Below are positions 50,572 to 61,515 of a stretch of DNA of 64,000 bases, piece by piece. The notes beneath the pieces were generated by a model. It was given only the letters and a program-made list of their open reading frames with translations. It was not told the DNA's origin and did no database searches. How positions within the stretch are numbered: position 1 is the first letter of the stretch; each line of letters starts with the position of its first letter. The DNA is taken from contig NZ_WBIS01000012.1 in assembly GCF_009749465.1 (NCBI RefSeq), positions 1 to 64,000 of the forward strand, read 5' to 3'. A program made the translations under genes and the position numbers. The stretch is from Agromyces terreus (lineage in GTDB: Bacteria > Actinomycetota > Actinomycetes > Actinomycetales > Microbacteriaceae).

Positions 50572-51054
50572 ATGACGAACACGGCGCGAACGGGCTCGCC
50601 CCGGCCGGTGAACCTCGACGACGTCTCGAAGGCGATCATCGAGCAGCTGCAGGCCGACGGTCGGCGCTCCTACGCCGACATCGGCAAGGCGGTCGGGCTC
50701 TCCGAGGCCGCGGTCCGGCAGCGCGTGCAGCGGCTCACCGAGTCGGGCGTCATGCAGATCGTGGCCGTCACCGACCCGATGCAGCTCGGGTTCACGCGTC
50801 AGGCGATGATCGGCATCCGCGCTTCGGGCGACACGAGGGAGCTCGCGGCCGCGCTGGCCGAGATCCCCGAGATCGACTACGTCGTGCTCACCGCCGGCAG
50901 CTTCGATCTGCTCGCCGAGGTGGTGTGCGAGAACGACGACGAGCTCATCTCGTTGCTGAACACCCGTATCCGCAACCTGCCCGGCGTGCGCTCGACCGAG
51001 ACGTTCGTCTACCTCAAACTCCAGAAGCAGTTCTACAACTGGGGCACTCGCTAG
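50572..51054 (+). CDS. Lrp/AsnC-family regulator
   Basis: A 160-residue regulator. The winged helix-turn-helix is at the N-terminus (LDDVSKAIIEQLQADGRRSY, then VGLSEAAVRQRVQRLTESG). The RAM ligand-binding domain follows (about 75-150), with EIDYVVLTAGSFDLLAEVVC. ATG 50572 has no Shine-Dalgarno but a promoter at leaderless distance. It lies 12 bases before the aminotransferase and divergent from the aldehyde dehydrogenase, so it very probably controls this putrescine locus, with a polyamine or amino acid as the signal. Confidence 0.92.
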   Translation: MTNTARTGSPRPVNLDDVSKAIIEQLQADGRRSYADIGKAVGLSEAAVRQRVQRLTESGVMQIVAVTDPMQLGFTRQAMIGIRASGDTRELAAALAEIPEIDYVVLTAGSFDLLAEVVCENDDELISLLNTRIRNLPGVRSTETFVYLKLQKQFYNWGTR

Positions 51055-51066
51055 AAGGGATCGATC

Positions 51067-52452
51067 ATGACCGATCGGGTACAAGACAACGCGACACTGC
51101 AGACGATGGCGAAGGACCACCTCTGGATGCATTTCGCCCGGCAGTCCACCATGGAGACGTCGGGCGTGCCGATCATCACCCGCGGCGAGGGCCACCGCAT
51201 CTACGACATCCAGGGCAAGAGCTACATCGACGGCCTCGCCGGGCTCTTCGTGGTGAACGCGGGCCACGGCCGCAAGCGTCTCGCCCAGGTCGCGGCCAAG
51301 CAGGCCGAGGAGCTCGCCTTCTTCCCGATCTGGTCGTACGCGCACCCCAAGGCGATCGAGCTCGCCGACCGGCTCGCCCAGCACGCGCCCGGCGACCTCA
51401 ACCGCGTCTTCTTCTCGACCGGCGGCGGCGAGGCGGTCGAGACCGCCTACAAGCTCGCGAAGAACTACTGGAAGCTCATGGGACGCCCGTCCAAGTACAA
51501 GGTGATCTCCCGCGCGCTGGCGTACCACGGCACGCCGCAGGGCGCCCTCGCGGTCACCGGCCTGCCCATCAAGGCGCCGTTCGAGCCGATCACTCCCGGC
51601 GGGTTCCGCGTTCCGAACACGAACTTCTATCGCGCCGCCGAGATGGGCGCGCCCGCGGAGGACGAGGAGGCCTTCGGCATCTGGGCGGCGAACCGCATCG
51701 AGGAGCAGATCCTCATGGAGGACCCCGACACCGTCGCCGCCGTGTTCCTCGAGCCCGTGCAGAACTCCGGCGGCTGCTTCCCGCCTCCCCCCGGCTACTT
51801 CCAGCGCGTGCGCGAGATCTGCGACAAGTACGACGTGCTGCTCGTCTCCGACGAGGTCATCTGCGCCTTCGGCCGCATCGGCCACATGTTCGCGTGCGAG
51901 GAGTACGGGTACGTGCCCGACATGATCACCTGCGCGAAGGCCATGACCTCGGGGTACGCACCGATGGGCGCGACCATCATCAGCGATCGCATCTACGAGC
52001 CCTTCAAGCACGGCGACACCACCTTCTACCACGGCTACACGTGGGCCGGGCACCCGGTGTCGGCCGCCGTCGCCCTCGAGAACCTCGACATCTTCGAGGA
52101 GGAGCACCTCTTCGAGCACGTCCGCGAGAACTCGCCGCTCTTCCGTTCCGAGCTCGAGAAGCTCAACGATCTGCCGATCGTCGGCGACGTGCGCGGCGCG
52201 GGGTACTTCTTCGCGGTCGAGCTCGTGAAGGACAAGGCCACGCGCGAGACCTTCAACGAGGAGGAGTCCGAGCGTCTCCTGCGGGGCTTCCTCTCGACCG
52301 CCCTCTACGACGCCGGCCTCTACTGCCGTGCCGACGACCGCGGCGACCCCGTCATCCAGCTGTCGCCGCCGCTCACGATCGGCGTGCCCGAGTTCCAGGA
52401 GATCGAGCAGATCCTGCGGAGCGTGCTCACGGAGGCATCCAACCGTCTCTGA
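51067..52452 (+). CDS. Class III aminotransferase, probably putrescine/omega-amine:pyruvate type
   Basis: A 461-residue PLP enzyme. Motifs are FFSTGGGEAVETAYKLAK, RALAYHGTPQGA, FLEPVQNSGGC, LVSDEVICAFGRIG and the PLP Lys in ITCAKAMTSGYAPMGA. The form HLWMHFARQS at the start matches the omega-amino acid/putrescine--pyruvate group rather than GabT. In this context it would turn putrescine into 4-aminobutyraldehyde. AAGGGAT lies upstream of ATG 51067. Beta-alanine or other amines remain possible substrates. Confidence 0.88.
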   Translation: MTDRVQDNATLQTMAKDHLWMHFARQSTMETSGVPIITRGEGHRIYDIQGKSYIDGLAGLFVVNAGHGRKRLAQVAAKQAEELAFFPIWSYAHPKAIELADRLAQHAPGDLNRVFFSTGGGEAVETAYKLAKNYWKLMGRPSKYKVISRALAYHGTPQGALAVTGLPIKAPFEPITPGGFRVPNTNFYRAAEMGAPAEDEEAFGIWAANRIEEQILMEDPDTVAAVFLEPVQNSGGCFPPPPGYFQRVREICDKYDVLLVSDEVICAFGRIGHMFACEEYGYVPDMITCAKAMTSGYAPMGATIISDRIYEPFKHGDTTFYHGYTWAGHPVSAAVALENLDIFEEEHLFEHVRENSPLFRSELEKLNDLPIVGDVRGAGYFFAVELVKDKATRETFNEEESERLLRGFLSTALYDAGLYCRADDRGDPVIQLSPPLTIGVPEFQEIEQILRSVLTEASNRL

Positions 52453-52477
52453 CGTCGCCGACCCGGACGATGGGTGG

Positions 52478-52508
52478 GCTCGCCGCCGCAGATGTCTGCG
52501 CGGCGAGC
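52478..52508. terminator. Hairpin between the aminotransferase and DUF4192 genes
   Basis: GCTCGCCG plus CGCAGA pair with TCTGCG plus CGGCGAGC, with one bulged C and a two-base turn. It lies in the 56-base gap between convergent stops. No T-tract is present. Confidence 0.6.
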
Positions 52509-53624
52509 TCATCCGTCGGAGCGGACGAACGCCCAGTCCGGCAGTGCTCCCCCGCTGAAGAACCCGTCGAGCAGCCGCGCCATCGCGTGCTCGGGCTCGA
52601 TGGCGAGCGCGATGTCGAGGAACGCCCCGGCGAGCGAGCCTCGCCCGAGCGCCCAGGCCGTCCATGCGGTGATGCAGCAGACGCCGGGGCGCGCCGATTC
52701 CGGCGCATTCGCCACGAGATCTCGCAGCAGCTCGAGCCCTCGCTCGAGCCGGCCGCGGTCGGGGCGCAGCATCGTGCGCCCCATCACCAATCGGCCCAGA
52801 AGATCGTCGAGTTCCTCCACGGCGAACGCCCTGCCCGGCGTTTGCCCGCCGCCTTCCTCGGAGACGTGGGCCGCGTCGAGCGAGAGCTCGGCCATCACCG
52901 CGCCGAAGGCGATCTGCAGCATCATCGCGTCGCGGATCGCCGGGCGTGATGCCAGCACCAGGAACCAGGCGAGGTGCTCCGACGTCGCCGCCCGCCTCGA
53001 ACGCGACAGCAGCGTCTCCACGAGTTCGGTGGGATCGGCGAACCGCCCCAGACGCGCGATCGCGGCCTCGGCCGTGTCGATGTCGCCGAGCTCGTCGAAC
53101 GCGGCGGCGAGCGCAGCCGTCGTCCGGGGATCGGCCGGGCGCATCGCGCCGGCCTGATCGCCCGCCTGCGCGATCGGCGGTACGTGGCGCACCGCCGTGC
53201 TCTGCTCGATGAGCGCGAGCGGATGCCCCGTCGCGGGCTCGTCCCGGTCGAGCGCCGAGCCCCACGCGTCGCCGGCCCGGCAGAGGGCGTCGCGGATTCG
53301 GAACCCGGCCTGCTCGGCGCGGTCGACCACGAGCTCGAGCAGCGCGCGTTCCGGCATGCCGCCGTGATCGCGGAACGTCTCGTCGGTGTACACGATCGGC
53401 ACGAGGGCGTCGACGTCGGGCATCCGGCAGACGGTGCCGACGACGGCCGCGACGAGCGCCTCGTGCGAAGCCGCCGCGCCGGGGAGGTCATGCCGGAGCA
53501 CGCCCGCCGTGCGATTGCCCGTGAAGGCGACGCAGACGAGGGAACGGCGCGGGTGGAAGCCGGCGAGCGCGGGGACGAGGGCGAGGAAGTCGTGCGCCGA
53601 GCCGGCGCGGATGATGGCGTTCAT
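52509..53624 (-). CDS. DUF4192 protein
   Basis: A 371-residue soluble protein of the actinobacterial DUF4192 family, whose function is unknown. It opens with AGSAHDFLALVPALAGFHPR followed by RSLVCVAF, the family hallmark. The C-terminal half is helical and holds RPGVCCITAWTAWALGRGS. No enzyme motif is visible. GACGAT lies six bases before ATG 53624, so it may be leaderless. It diverges from the ogt-tag repair pair. Confidence 0.85.
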   Translation of the reverse strand: MNAIIRAGSAHDFLALVPALAGFHPRRSLVCVAFTGNRTAGVLRHDLPGAAASHEALVAAVVGTVCRMPDVDALVPIVYTDETFRDHGGMPERALLELVVDRAEQAGFRIRDALCRAGDAWGSALDRDEPATGHPLALIEQSTAVRHVPPIAQAGDQAGAMRPADPRTTAALAAAFDELGDIDTAEAAIARLGRFADPTELVETLLSRSRRAATSEHLAWFLVLASRPAIRDAMMLQIAFGAVMAELSLDAAHVSEEGGGQTPGRAFAVEELDDLLGRLVMGRTMLRPDRGRLERGLELLRDLVANAPESARPGVCCITAWTAWALGRGSLAGAFLDIALAIEPEHAMARLLDGFFSGGALPDWAFVRSDG

Positions 53625-53630
53625 GGCGTC

Positions 53631-53636
53631 ATCGTC
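53631..53636 (-). promoter_or_regulatory. Leaderless-type -10 of the DUF4192 gene
   Basis: GACGAT on the minus strand, six bases before ATG 53624; the first base departs from the consensus. Confidence 0.35.
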
Positions 53637-53701
53637 CCTCTCGGATCGCCCCGACCGACCGGCGCGGTGCTCCTGCTCGCCGAGCTCCTCGCGAAGCCGA
53701 C

Positions 53702-53735
53702 CTGTGGAGGAGCGGTCGGCACCCCTCCTCCACAG
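53702..53735. promoter_or_regulatory. 11-bp inverted repeat in a divergent promoter region
   Basis: CTGTGGAGGAG (53702-53712) and CTCCTCCACAG (53725-53735) are perfect arms around 12 bases. The site lies between DUF4192 and ogt, upstream of both -10 boxes, which fits an operator better than a terminator. Confidence 0.5.
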
Positions 53736-53800
53736 CCCGGCGGCAATCGGGGTGCGTCCGCGATGTCCGATTCCCGCGAGGGACGATCGGTGGGCATCGC

Positions 53801-53806
53801 TAGGGT
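53801..53806 (+). promoter_or_regulatory. Leaderless -10 box of ogt
   Basis: TAGGGT ends six bases before ATG 53813; no Shine-Dalgarno is present. Confidence 0.6.
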
Positions 53807-53812
53807 CGAACC

Positions 53813-54304
53813 ATGACCGAACTGCACCTCGCCCGCATCGAGAGCCCGATCGGGCGCATCGAGATCCTCGCCGACGACGACGCGATCACCGCGCTGTCGA
53901 TCGAGCGCGACGGCCTGCTCCCCCACGACGGCGAACCCGAGCGGGCCAACGCCGTGCTCGACGCTGCGACACGGCAACTGACCGAGTACTTCGCCGGCAC
54001 CCGCACCGACTTCGACCTCCCCGTGCGGTTGCACGGCACCGAATTCCAGCGAGCCGTCTGGAATCGACTCCGGCAACTTCGCCACGGGGATGCCACCTCC
54101 TACGGCGCCCTCGCCGATTCCGTCGGCAGACCGGGCGCTGCGCGCGCGATCGGCGGCGCCGTGGGCGCCAACCCGGTGCCCATCATCGTCGGATGCCACC
54201 GCGTGCTCGCGTCCGACGGTCGCATCACGGGGTACTCGGGAGGGCAGGGCGTCGCGACCAAACTCTGGCTCCTCGACCACGAGAAGATCGGCTTCGCCGC
54301 GTGA
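53813..54304 (+). CDS. ogt: Methylated-DNA--protein-cysteine methyltransferase
   Basis: A 163-residue suicide repair protein that takes the methyl group from O6-methylguanine. The acceptor Cys is in IIVGCHRVLASDGRITGYSG; Gly replaces the common Pro before Cys, a variant I believe occurs in other actinobacteria. The helix-turn-helix with the Arg finger shows VGRPGAARAIGGAVGANPVP. It overlaps tag as GTGA, so two alkylation-repair activities are made together. Confidence 0.93.
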   Translation: MTELHLARIESPIGRIEILADDDAITALSIERDGLLPHDGEPERANAVLDAATRQLTEYFAGTRTDFDLPVRLHGTEFQRAVWNRLRQLRHGDATSYGALADSVGRPGAARAIGGAVGANPVPIIVGCHRVLASDGRITGYSGGQGVATKLWLLDHEKIGFAA

Positions 54305-54915
54305 GCGTGATCCCGCGGCCCGAACTCGTCCTCGGCGACGACGGGCTGCGCCGCTGCGGATGGAGCGCCGGCGACGACGAGTACCGCCGGTATCACGACG
54401 AGGAGTGGGGTCGCCCGCAACACGACGCGACGAGGCTGTTCGAGAAGGTGTGCCTCGAGGGCTTCCAGGCCGGGTTGTCCTGGATCACCATCCTTCGCCG
54501 CCGCCCGGCGTTCCGCGAGGTGTTCCACGGCTTCGACGTGCAGCAGGTCGCCTCGATGGACGAGACCGACGTGCAGCGCCTCCTCACCGACGATCGCATC
54601 ATCCGCCACCGCGGCAAGATCGAGGCGACCATCGCCAACGCACGGGCGACCCTCGAGCTCGATCGTCCGATCGACGAGCTCATCTGGAGCTTCGCCCCCG
54701 ACGGCGGTCGCACGCGTCCCGTCTCGTTCGCCGATGTTCCAGCGATCACTCCCGAGTCCAGCGCGCTCAGCCGCGAGCTGCGCCGGCTCGGGTTCCGCTT
54801 CGTGGGCCCGACGACGATGTACGCGCTCATGCAGGCGGCGGGGCTCGTCGACGATCATCTCGCGGGCTGCTACCGAGCGTCGGCGAATCCCGTCGACCCG
54901 TCATCCAGGAGCTGA
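54301..54915 (+). CDS. tag: DNA-3-methyladenine glycosylase I
   Basis: A 204-residue base-excision enzyme for 3-methyladenine. The zinc ligands are visible: Cys in LRRCGWS, His in YRRYHDEEWGRP, then His and Cys in DDHLAGC. The helix-hairpin part has EGFQAGLSWITILRRRPAFR and GPTTMYALMQAAGLVDDH. GTG 54301 overlaps the ogt stop. The gene converges with yaaA. Confidence 0.94.
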   Translation: MSVIPRPELVLGDDGLRRCGWSAGDDEYRRYHDEEWGRPQHDATRLFEKVCLEGFQAGLSWITILRRRPAFREVFHGFDVQQVASMDETDVQRLLTDDRIIRHRGKIEATIANARATLELDRPIDELIWSFAPDGGRTRPVSFADVPAITPESSALSRELRRLGFRFVGPTTMYALMQAAGLVDDHLAGCYRASANPVDPSSRS

Positions 54916-54935
54916 CCCGTTGCACCGGCGCTCCA

Positions 54936-54968
54936 CCTGAGGTCAGCGGGCGCAAGCCCGGTCTCAGG
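54936..54968. terminator. Possible terminator between tag and yaaA
   Basis: CCTGAG (54936-54941) pairs with CTCAGG (54963-54968), and CGGGC-GCAA-GCCCG forms the inner stem. It overlaps the yaaA stop codon. Confidence 0.4.
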
Positions 54969-55725
54969 CGACGAGTTCGAGCTCGCGCGGTGCGCGCGCG
55001 GATGCCGCCGCGCCCGGCGTGAGCTCGAAGCCCTCGTCCTTCGCCCACGCGAGCAGGTCGTCGATGGAAGCGACCGCGGGACGCGTCTCGAGGAACCGCC
55101 GGGCGAAGCGGCCCTTCGCCTGCTTGTTGAAGTGGTTCAGCGCGCGACGTCGGCCGTCGCCGTCGATGGACACCACCCGGACGAACACGCTGCCGTCGCG
55201 GATCGGCGCCGGACCGAGGTCGGCATACGCCTCCGAGCGCAGGTCGACGATGACCCCGTCATGGGCATCGAGCAGCGCCGAGACGGCGTCGCGCCAGTAC
55301 CGACGCAGGGCGACGCCGGGCACGCGCGAATCGTGCGACAACCGGTAGGCGGGAATCGCATCGAGTGCGCCGACGAGTCCGAACAGCGCCGAGTGCACGA
55401 ACGTCGTCTCGGCCGCGAAGTCGCGCGCAGCGGCGTCGAGCGTTCCGGCGTCGAGCGCGTCGAAGAGCACGCCCGTGAAGCGGTCCAACGCAGGCATGGT
55501 CGGCGAGACGCGCAGGCGGCGGTCGTGCTCCACCTCGTTGACGAGGCGAGGGCCGAGCTTCAGCGCCTTCAGGGCTGCGGGCTCGTCCTGGCTCAGCTCG
55601 ATCACCCGGTCGACGAGCTCGGAACGGAGCCGGCTCAGCTCCGGGAAGGAGAGTGTGCGGAGATCGAGGGGCGCGCCGTCGCCGCCCTCGCGCTTCGTCT
55701 CCGAAGGCGGCAGAAACAGCAGCAT
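54964..55725 (-). CDS. yaaA: Peroxide stress protein YaaA (DUF328)
   Basis: A 253-residue YaaA-family protein. In E. coli YaaA lowers free iron and DNA damage under hydrogen peroxide and binds DNA. The family N-terminus MLLFLPPSETKREGG and the basic block ALNHFNKQAKGRFARRFL are clear. ATG 55725 directly follows the stop of the AAA gene, so the two are coupled, at the far end of the ATP synthase operon. Confidence 0.9.
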   Translation of the reverse strand: MLLFLPPSETKREGGDGAPLDLRTLSFPELSRLRSELVDRVIELSQDEPAALKALKLGPRLVNEVEHDRRLRVSPTMPALDRFTGVLFDALDAGTLDAAARDFAAETTFVHSALFGLVGALDAIPAYRLSHDSRVPGVALRRYWRDAVSALLDAHDGVIVDLRSEAYADLGPAPIRDGSVFVRVVSIDGDGRRRALNHFNKQAKGRFARRFLETRPAVASIDDLLAWAKDEGFELTPGAAASARAPRELELVA

Positions 55726-56298
55726 CTACGAGGCGAGGAACTCGAGCGTGGCTTCGACGTTCGCGCCGAGCGACTCGACGCTGTCGATGCTCACCCGAGG
55801 AAGCGCCGAAGAGGGACCAGTCCAAGGCGCATAGCCCTCGAGACTCTGCTCGACGGCGCGCCAGGTCGTCTCCTCGAGATGCGGGAGCCCCCGCTCGCGC
55901 TTCTCGAGCCGAGCCCGATGCACGCCCTCATCGGAGCAGTAGACCTCGACCACGCGCAGACGCACTTCGGTGCGGACGGCGAGATCGCGCCACTGGAGCC
56001 GGGCGGCTTCCGCGGCATTCACCGCATCGACGATGACGGTGCGCCCTGAGGCGAGTTCCTTCTCGGCGATCTCCTCGGCCACGAGGTAGGCCGCCAGCCC
56101 GGTCGGCTCATGCGCGTCGATGCCCGCCCGCAGGATGGCGGACTCGATCGGGTCGACGGAGACGACGGTCGCCCCGAGCCGGGCGCCGACGATCTCTGCG
56201 ATCGTCGACTTGCCGGCCCCGGGCAGACCCGCCATCACCACGAGTTGCGTGACCGCCAGTTCACCGAACTGGCGGTCCAGCGGCTGCTCCCCCTGCAT
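55726..56298 (-). CDS. P-loop AAA/kinase-like ATPase
   Basis: A 190-residue soluble protein with Walker A GLPGAGKSTIAEIVGARLGA near residue 24 and a kinase-like fold (VIVDAVNAAEAARLQWRDLA). Such small proteins resemble zeta-toxin/shikimate-kinase-like enzymes that phosphorylate small molecules; the substrate is unknown. ATG 56298 lies 10 bases after atpC ends, and the gene leads directly into yaaA. Confidence 0.8.
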   Translation of the reverse strand: MQGEQPLDRQFGELAVTQLVVMAGLPGAGKSTIAEIVGARLGATVVSVDPIESAILRAGIDAHEPTGLAAYLVAEEIAEKELASGRTVIVDAVNAAEAARLQWRDLAVRTEVRLRVVEVYCSDEGVHRARLEKRERGLPHLEETTWRAVEQSLEGYAPWTGPSSALPRVSIDSVESLGANVEATLEFLAS

Positions 56299-56308
56299 CC
56301 GCGGCGCC

Positions 56309-56569
56309 TCAGTTCAGGGTCGCGCGAGACGCGACGATCTGCACCACGTTGGACTGCACGGAGAGGAAGCCGTCCTCGGCGTTCGCCGTGACCTTCTCGC
56401 CCCCGGCCAGCGTCACGCGCACCTCGCCGCTCGCGAGAACCGCGAGCATCGGCTCGTGACCCGGCAGGATGCCGATCTGGCCCTCGACCGTTCGGGCGAC
56501 GACCATGGACGCCTCGCCCGACCAGATCTCGCGATCGGCCGAGACGACGCTCACGTTGAGTGCGGCCAT
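56309..56569 (-). CDS. atpC: ATP synthase epsilon subunit, short form
   Basis: The 86-residue epsilon subunit contains only the beta-sandwich that binds gamma and the c-ring (LNVSVVSADREIWSGEA, GQIGILPGHEPMLAVL). The C-terminal two-helix domain, which inhibits ATP hydrolysis in many bacteria, is missing; usual lengths are 120-140 residues. The stop is clean and the next gene begins 10 bases on, so this is not a frameshift in the visible sequence. It follows atpD by two bases. Confidence 0.93.
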   Translation of the reverse strand: MAALNVSVVSADREIWSGEASMVVARTVEGQIGILPGHEPMLAVLASGEVRVTLAGGEKVTANAEDGFLSVQSNVVQIVASRATLN

Positions 56570-56571
56570 GC

Positions 56572-58952
<2,381 letters not shown>

Positions 58953-58996
58953 GTCTCTCCTGAATTCTTAGCGTCGATCGATCAGTCGTGCGAAGC

Positions 58997-60637
58997 TCAG
59001 CGCTTCGTCTTGACGACCTGCTCCTGGTCGACCTGCTCGGCGTCGATCGGCTCGAACTGCTCGGAGCCGACCGAGGCGAGCGGCTTGCCCTCACCGGTCT
59101 GGAACTCGAGCTTGAACTTGTCGACCGAGGAGTCGAGCGTCGCGACGGTCTCGTCGGTCAGCACGTTCGTCTCGCGCAGGTCGCTCAGCACCGAGGTGTT
59201 GCGACCCAGGTAGTCGAGCAGCTCGCGCTCGAAGCGCAGGATGTCCTCGACCGGGACCTCGTCGAGCTTGCCGTTGGTGCCGGCCCAGATCGAGACGACC
59301 TGCTCCTCGACCGGGTACGGCGAGTACTGCGGCTGCTTGAGCAGCTCGGTGAGGCGAGCACCGCGCGCGAGCTGGCGACGGCTCGCCGCGTCGAGGTCGG
59401 ACGCGAACATCGCGAACGCCTCGAGCGAGCGGTACTGCGCGAGCTCGAGCTTCAGGGTTCCGGAGACCTTCTTGATGGACTTCACCTGCGCGTCGCCACC
59501 GACACGCGAGACCGAGATGCCCACGTCGACCGCCGGACGCTGGTTGGCGTTGAAGAGGTCGGACTGGAGGAAGATCTGGCCGTCGGTGATCGAGATCACG
59601 TTGGTCGGGATGTACGCCGAGACGTCGTTGGCCTTCGTCTCGATGATGGGCAGGCCCGTCATCGAACCGGCGCCGAGCTCGTCGGACAGCTTCGCGCAAC
59701 GCTCGAGCAGACGGGAGTGCAGGTAGAAGACGTCGCCGGGGTACGCCTCGCGTCCCGGCGGACGACGCAGGAGCAGCGAAACGGCACGGTAGGCCTCGGC
59801 CTGCTTCGACAGGTCGTCGAAGATGATGAGGACGTGCTTGGAGTCGTACATCCAGTGCTGGCCGATGGCCGAGCCGGTGTAGGGCGCGAGGTACTTGAAG
59901 CCGGCGGGGTCGGAGGCCGGGGCCGCGACGATCGTCGTGTACTCCATGGCTCCGGCGTCTTCGAGGGCGCCCTTCACCGAGGCGATGGTCGAGCCCTTCT
60001 GGCCGATCGCGACGTAGATGCAGCGGACCTGCTTGTTGACGTCGCCGGAGTCCCAGTTGGCCTTCTGGTTGATGATCGTGTCGATCGCGATGGCCGTCTT
60101 GCCGGTCTGGCGGTCGCCGATGATCAGCTGGCGCTGGCCGCGGCCGACGGGGATCATGGCGTCGATCGCCTTGATGCCGGTCTGGAGCGGCTCGTGCACC
60201 GACTTGCGCTGCATGACGCCGGGAGCCTGGAGCTCGAGCGCGCGACGGCCCTCGATGCCGGCGATCTCGCCGAGGCCGTCGATCGGGTTGCCGAGCGGGT
60301 CGACGACACGGCCGAGGTAACCCTCGCCGACGGGGACCGAGAGGACCTCGCCCGTGCGGGTCACCTCCATGCCCTCCTCGATGCCGGTGAACTCGCCGAG
60401 CACGACGACGCCGATCTCGTCTTCGTCGAGGTTCAGCGCGAGGCCGAGCGTGCCGTCAGCGAAACGGATGAGCTCGTTGGCCATGACCGAGGGCAGTCCC
60501 TCGACGTGCGCGATGCCGTCTGCGGCGTCGGTGACGTATCCGACCTCGGTCTTCTGCGCCGTGCCCGGCTCGTAGGCCGAGGCGAACTCCGTGAGAGCCG
60601 AGCGGATCTCATCGGGGCTGATGGAGAGTTCTGCCAT
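58997..60637 (-). CDS. atpA: ATP synthase alpha subunit
   Basis: The non-catalytic nucleotide-binding F1 subunit, 546 residues. Walker A is [14 protein letters not shown]. Other segments are [20 protein letters not shown] and [18 protein letters not shown] chose ATG 60637 ([12 protein letters not shown]) with AAAGGGAAAG upstream. It lies 77 bases after atpH. Confidence 0.98.
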   Translation of the reverse strand: MAELSISPDEIRSALTEFASAYEPGTAQKTEVGYVTDAADGIAHVEGLPSVMANELIRFADGTLGLALNLDEDEIGVVVLGEFTGIEEGMEVTRTGEVLSVPVGEGYLGRVVDPLGNPIDGLGEIAGIEGRRALELQAPGVMQRKSVHEPLQTGIKAIDAMIPVGRGQRQLIIGDRQTGKTAIAIDTIINQKANWDSGDVNKQVRCIYVAIGQKGSTIASVKGALEDAGAMEYTTIVAAPASDPAGFKYLAPYTGSAIGQHWMYDSKHVLIIFDDLSKQAEAYRAVSLLLRRPPGREAYPGDVFYLHSRLLERCAKLSDELGAGSMTGLPIIETKANDVSAYIPTNVISITDGQIFLQSDLFNANQRPAVDVGISVSRVGGDAQVKSIKKVSGTLKLELAQYRSLEAFAMFASDLDAASRRQLARGARLTELLKQPQYSPYPVEEQVVSIWAGTNGKLDEVPVEDILRFERELLDYLGRNTSVLSDLRETNVLTDETVATLDSSVDKFKLEFQTGEGKPLASVGSEQFEPIDAEQVDQEQVVKTKR

Positions 60638-60714
60638 TGTCTTTCCCTTTTCTGTACCGGTTGTACAGCTACTGGTCTGTCGCGGCGCGAGACGCCGGTC
60701 GGTGTCGTCCGGCG

Positions 60715-61512
60715 TCAGCCGGCAAGCTTCTGCCTCAGCGAGCTGAGGCGCGAGGCGACGCTGCCGTCGATGACGTCGTCGCCGATCTGCACGCGGACTC
60801 CGCCGAGCACGGCGGGGTCGACGATCGTGTCGAATCGGATGCGGCGGCCCGCCTGTGCGGCGAGGCCCTGCTCGAGGCGGGCGAGCTGTGCGTCGTTCAG
60901 TGCGACCGCGCTCGTGACCGTCGCCACCGCGAAACCGCGCTGGTCGGCCACGACGGATGCCGCACCGCGGAGCATCGCTCCGATGCGGCGCCCCCGGGGC
61001 GAGAGCACGAGGTGGCGCACGACCGCGAGGGTCGCCGGGTGCACCGAGCCGGAGCCGAGCAGTCGCTCGACCAGCTTCGCCTTGGCCTCGTCGGCCCCGA
61101 GCTTCGAGCCGAGCGCGAGCTCGAGTTCGGAGTCCGACGCCACCGTACGCTCGAAGGCGTACAGTTCGGCGTCGAGCTCGACGCTCTCGCCCGCGGCGTC
61201 GGCCGCGACACGGAACCCGATCTCTTCGATACCGTCGAGGAAGTCCCCCTGGCTCGACCACCGGTTCGACGCCGCCGCGGTGAGCAGGCTCACCGCGCCG
61301 GGCACGAGGCGGCTGCCGAACACCGAGGTGATCAGCTGCCGCTTCTGGGCCTCATCGGCCTCGTTGTCGGTGAGTGCGCTGCGCAACTGCGCAGAACCGG
61401 CGATGAGACGGCCGGCCGCGAGAAGATCTTCCGCGACCTGCAGGTCGGCCGGGCCCGACGACGCGAGCGAGGCTCGCGTCGAGGCCAGGGCTTCTCTCGT
61501 AGCACTGCCCAT
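60715..61512 (-). CDS. atpH: ATP synthase delta subunit
   Basis: The 265-residue delta subunit joins F1 to the peripheral stalk. It is longer than the roughly 180 residues of E. coli, as in streptomycetes. The C-terminus has [20 protein letters not shown], the family signature. It is separate from atpF, unlike the fused b-delta of mycobacteria. Confidence 0.94.
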   Translation of the reverse strand: MGSATREALASTRASLASSGPADLQVAEDLLAAGRLIAGSAQLRSALTDNEADEAQKRQLITSVFGSRLVPGAVSLLTAAASNRWSSQGDFLDGIEEIGFRVAADAAGESVELDAELYAFERTVASDSELELALGSKLGADEAKAKLVERLLGSGSVHPATLAVVRHLVLSPRGRRIGAMLRGAASVVADQRGFAVATVTSAVALNDAQLARLEQGLAAQAGRRIRFDTIVDPAVLGGVRVQIGDDVIDGSVASRLSSLRQKLAG

Positions 61513-61515
61513 GGG

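Noticed and set aside
53813-54304. GCHRV instead of PCHRV in the alkyltransferase as a loss of function
   Set aside because: The acceptor Cys, His and Arg are intact, and I believe the Gly variant is found in other actinobacteria.
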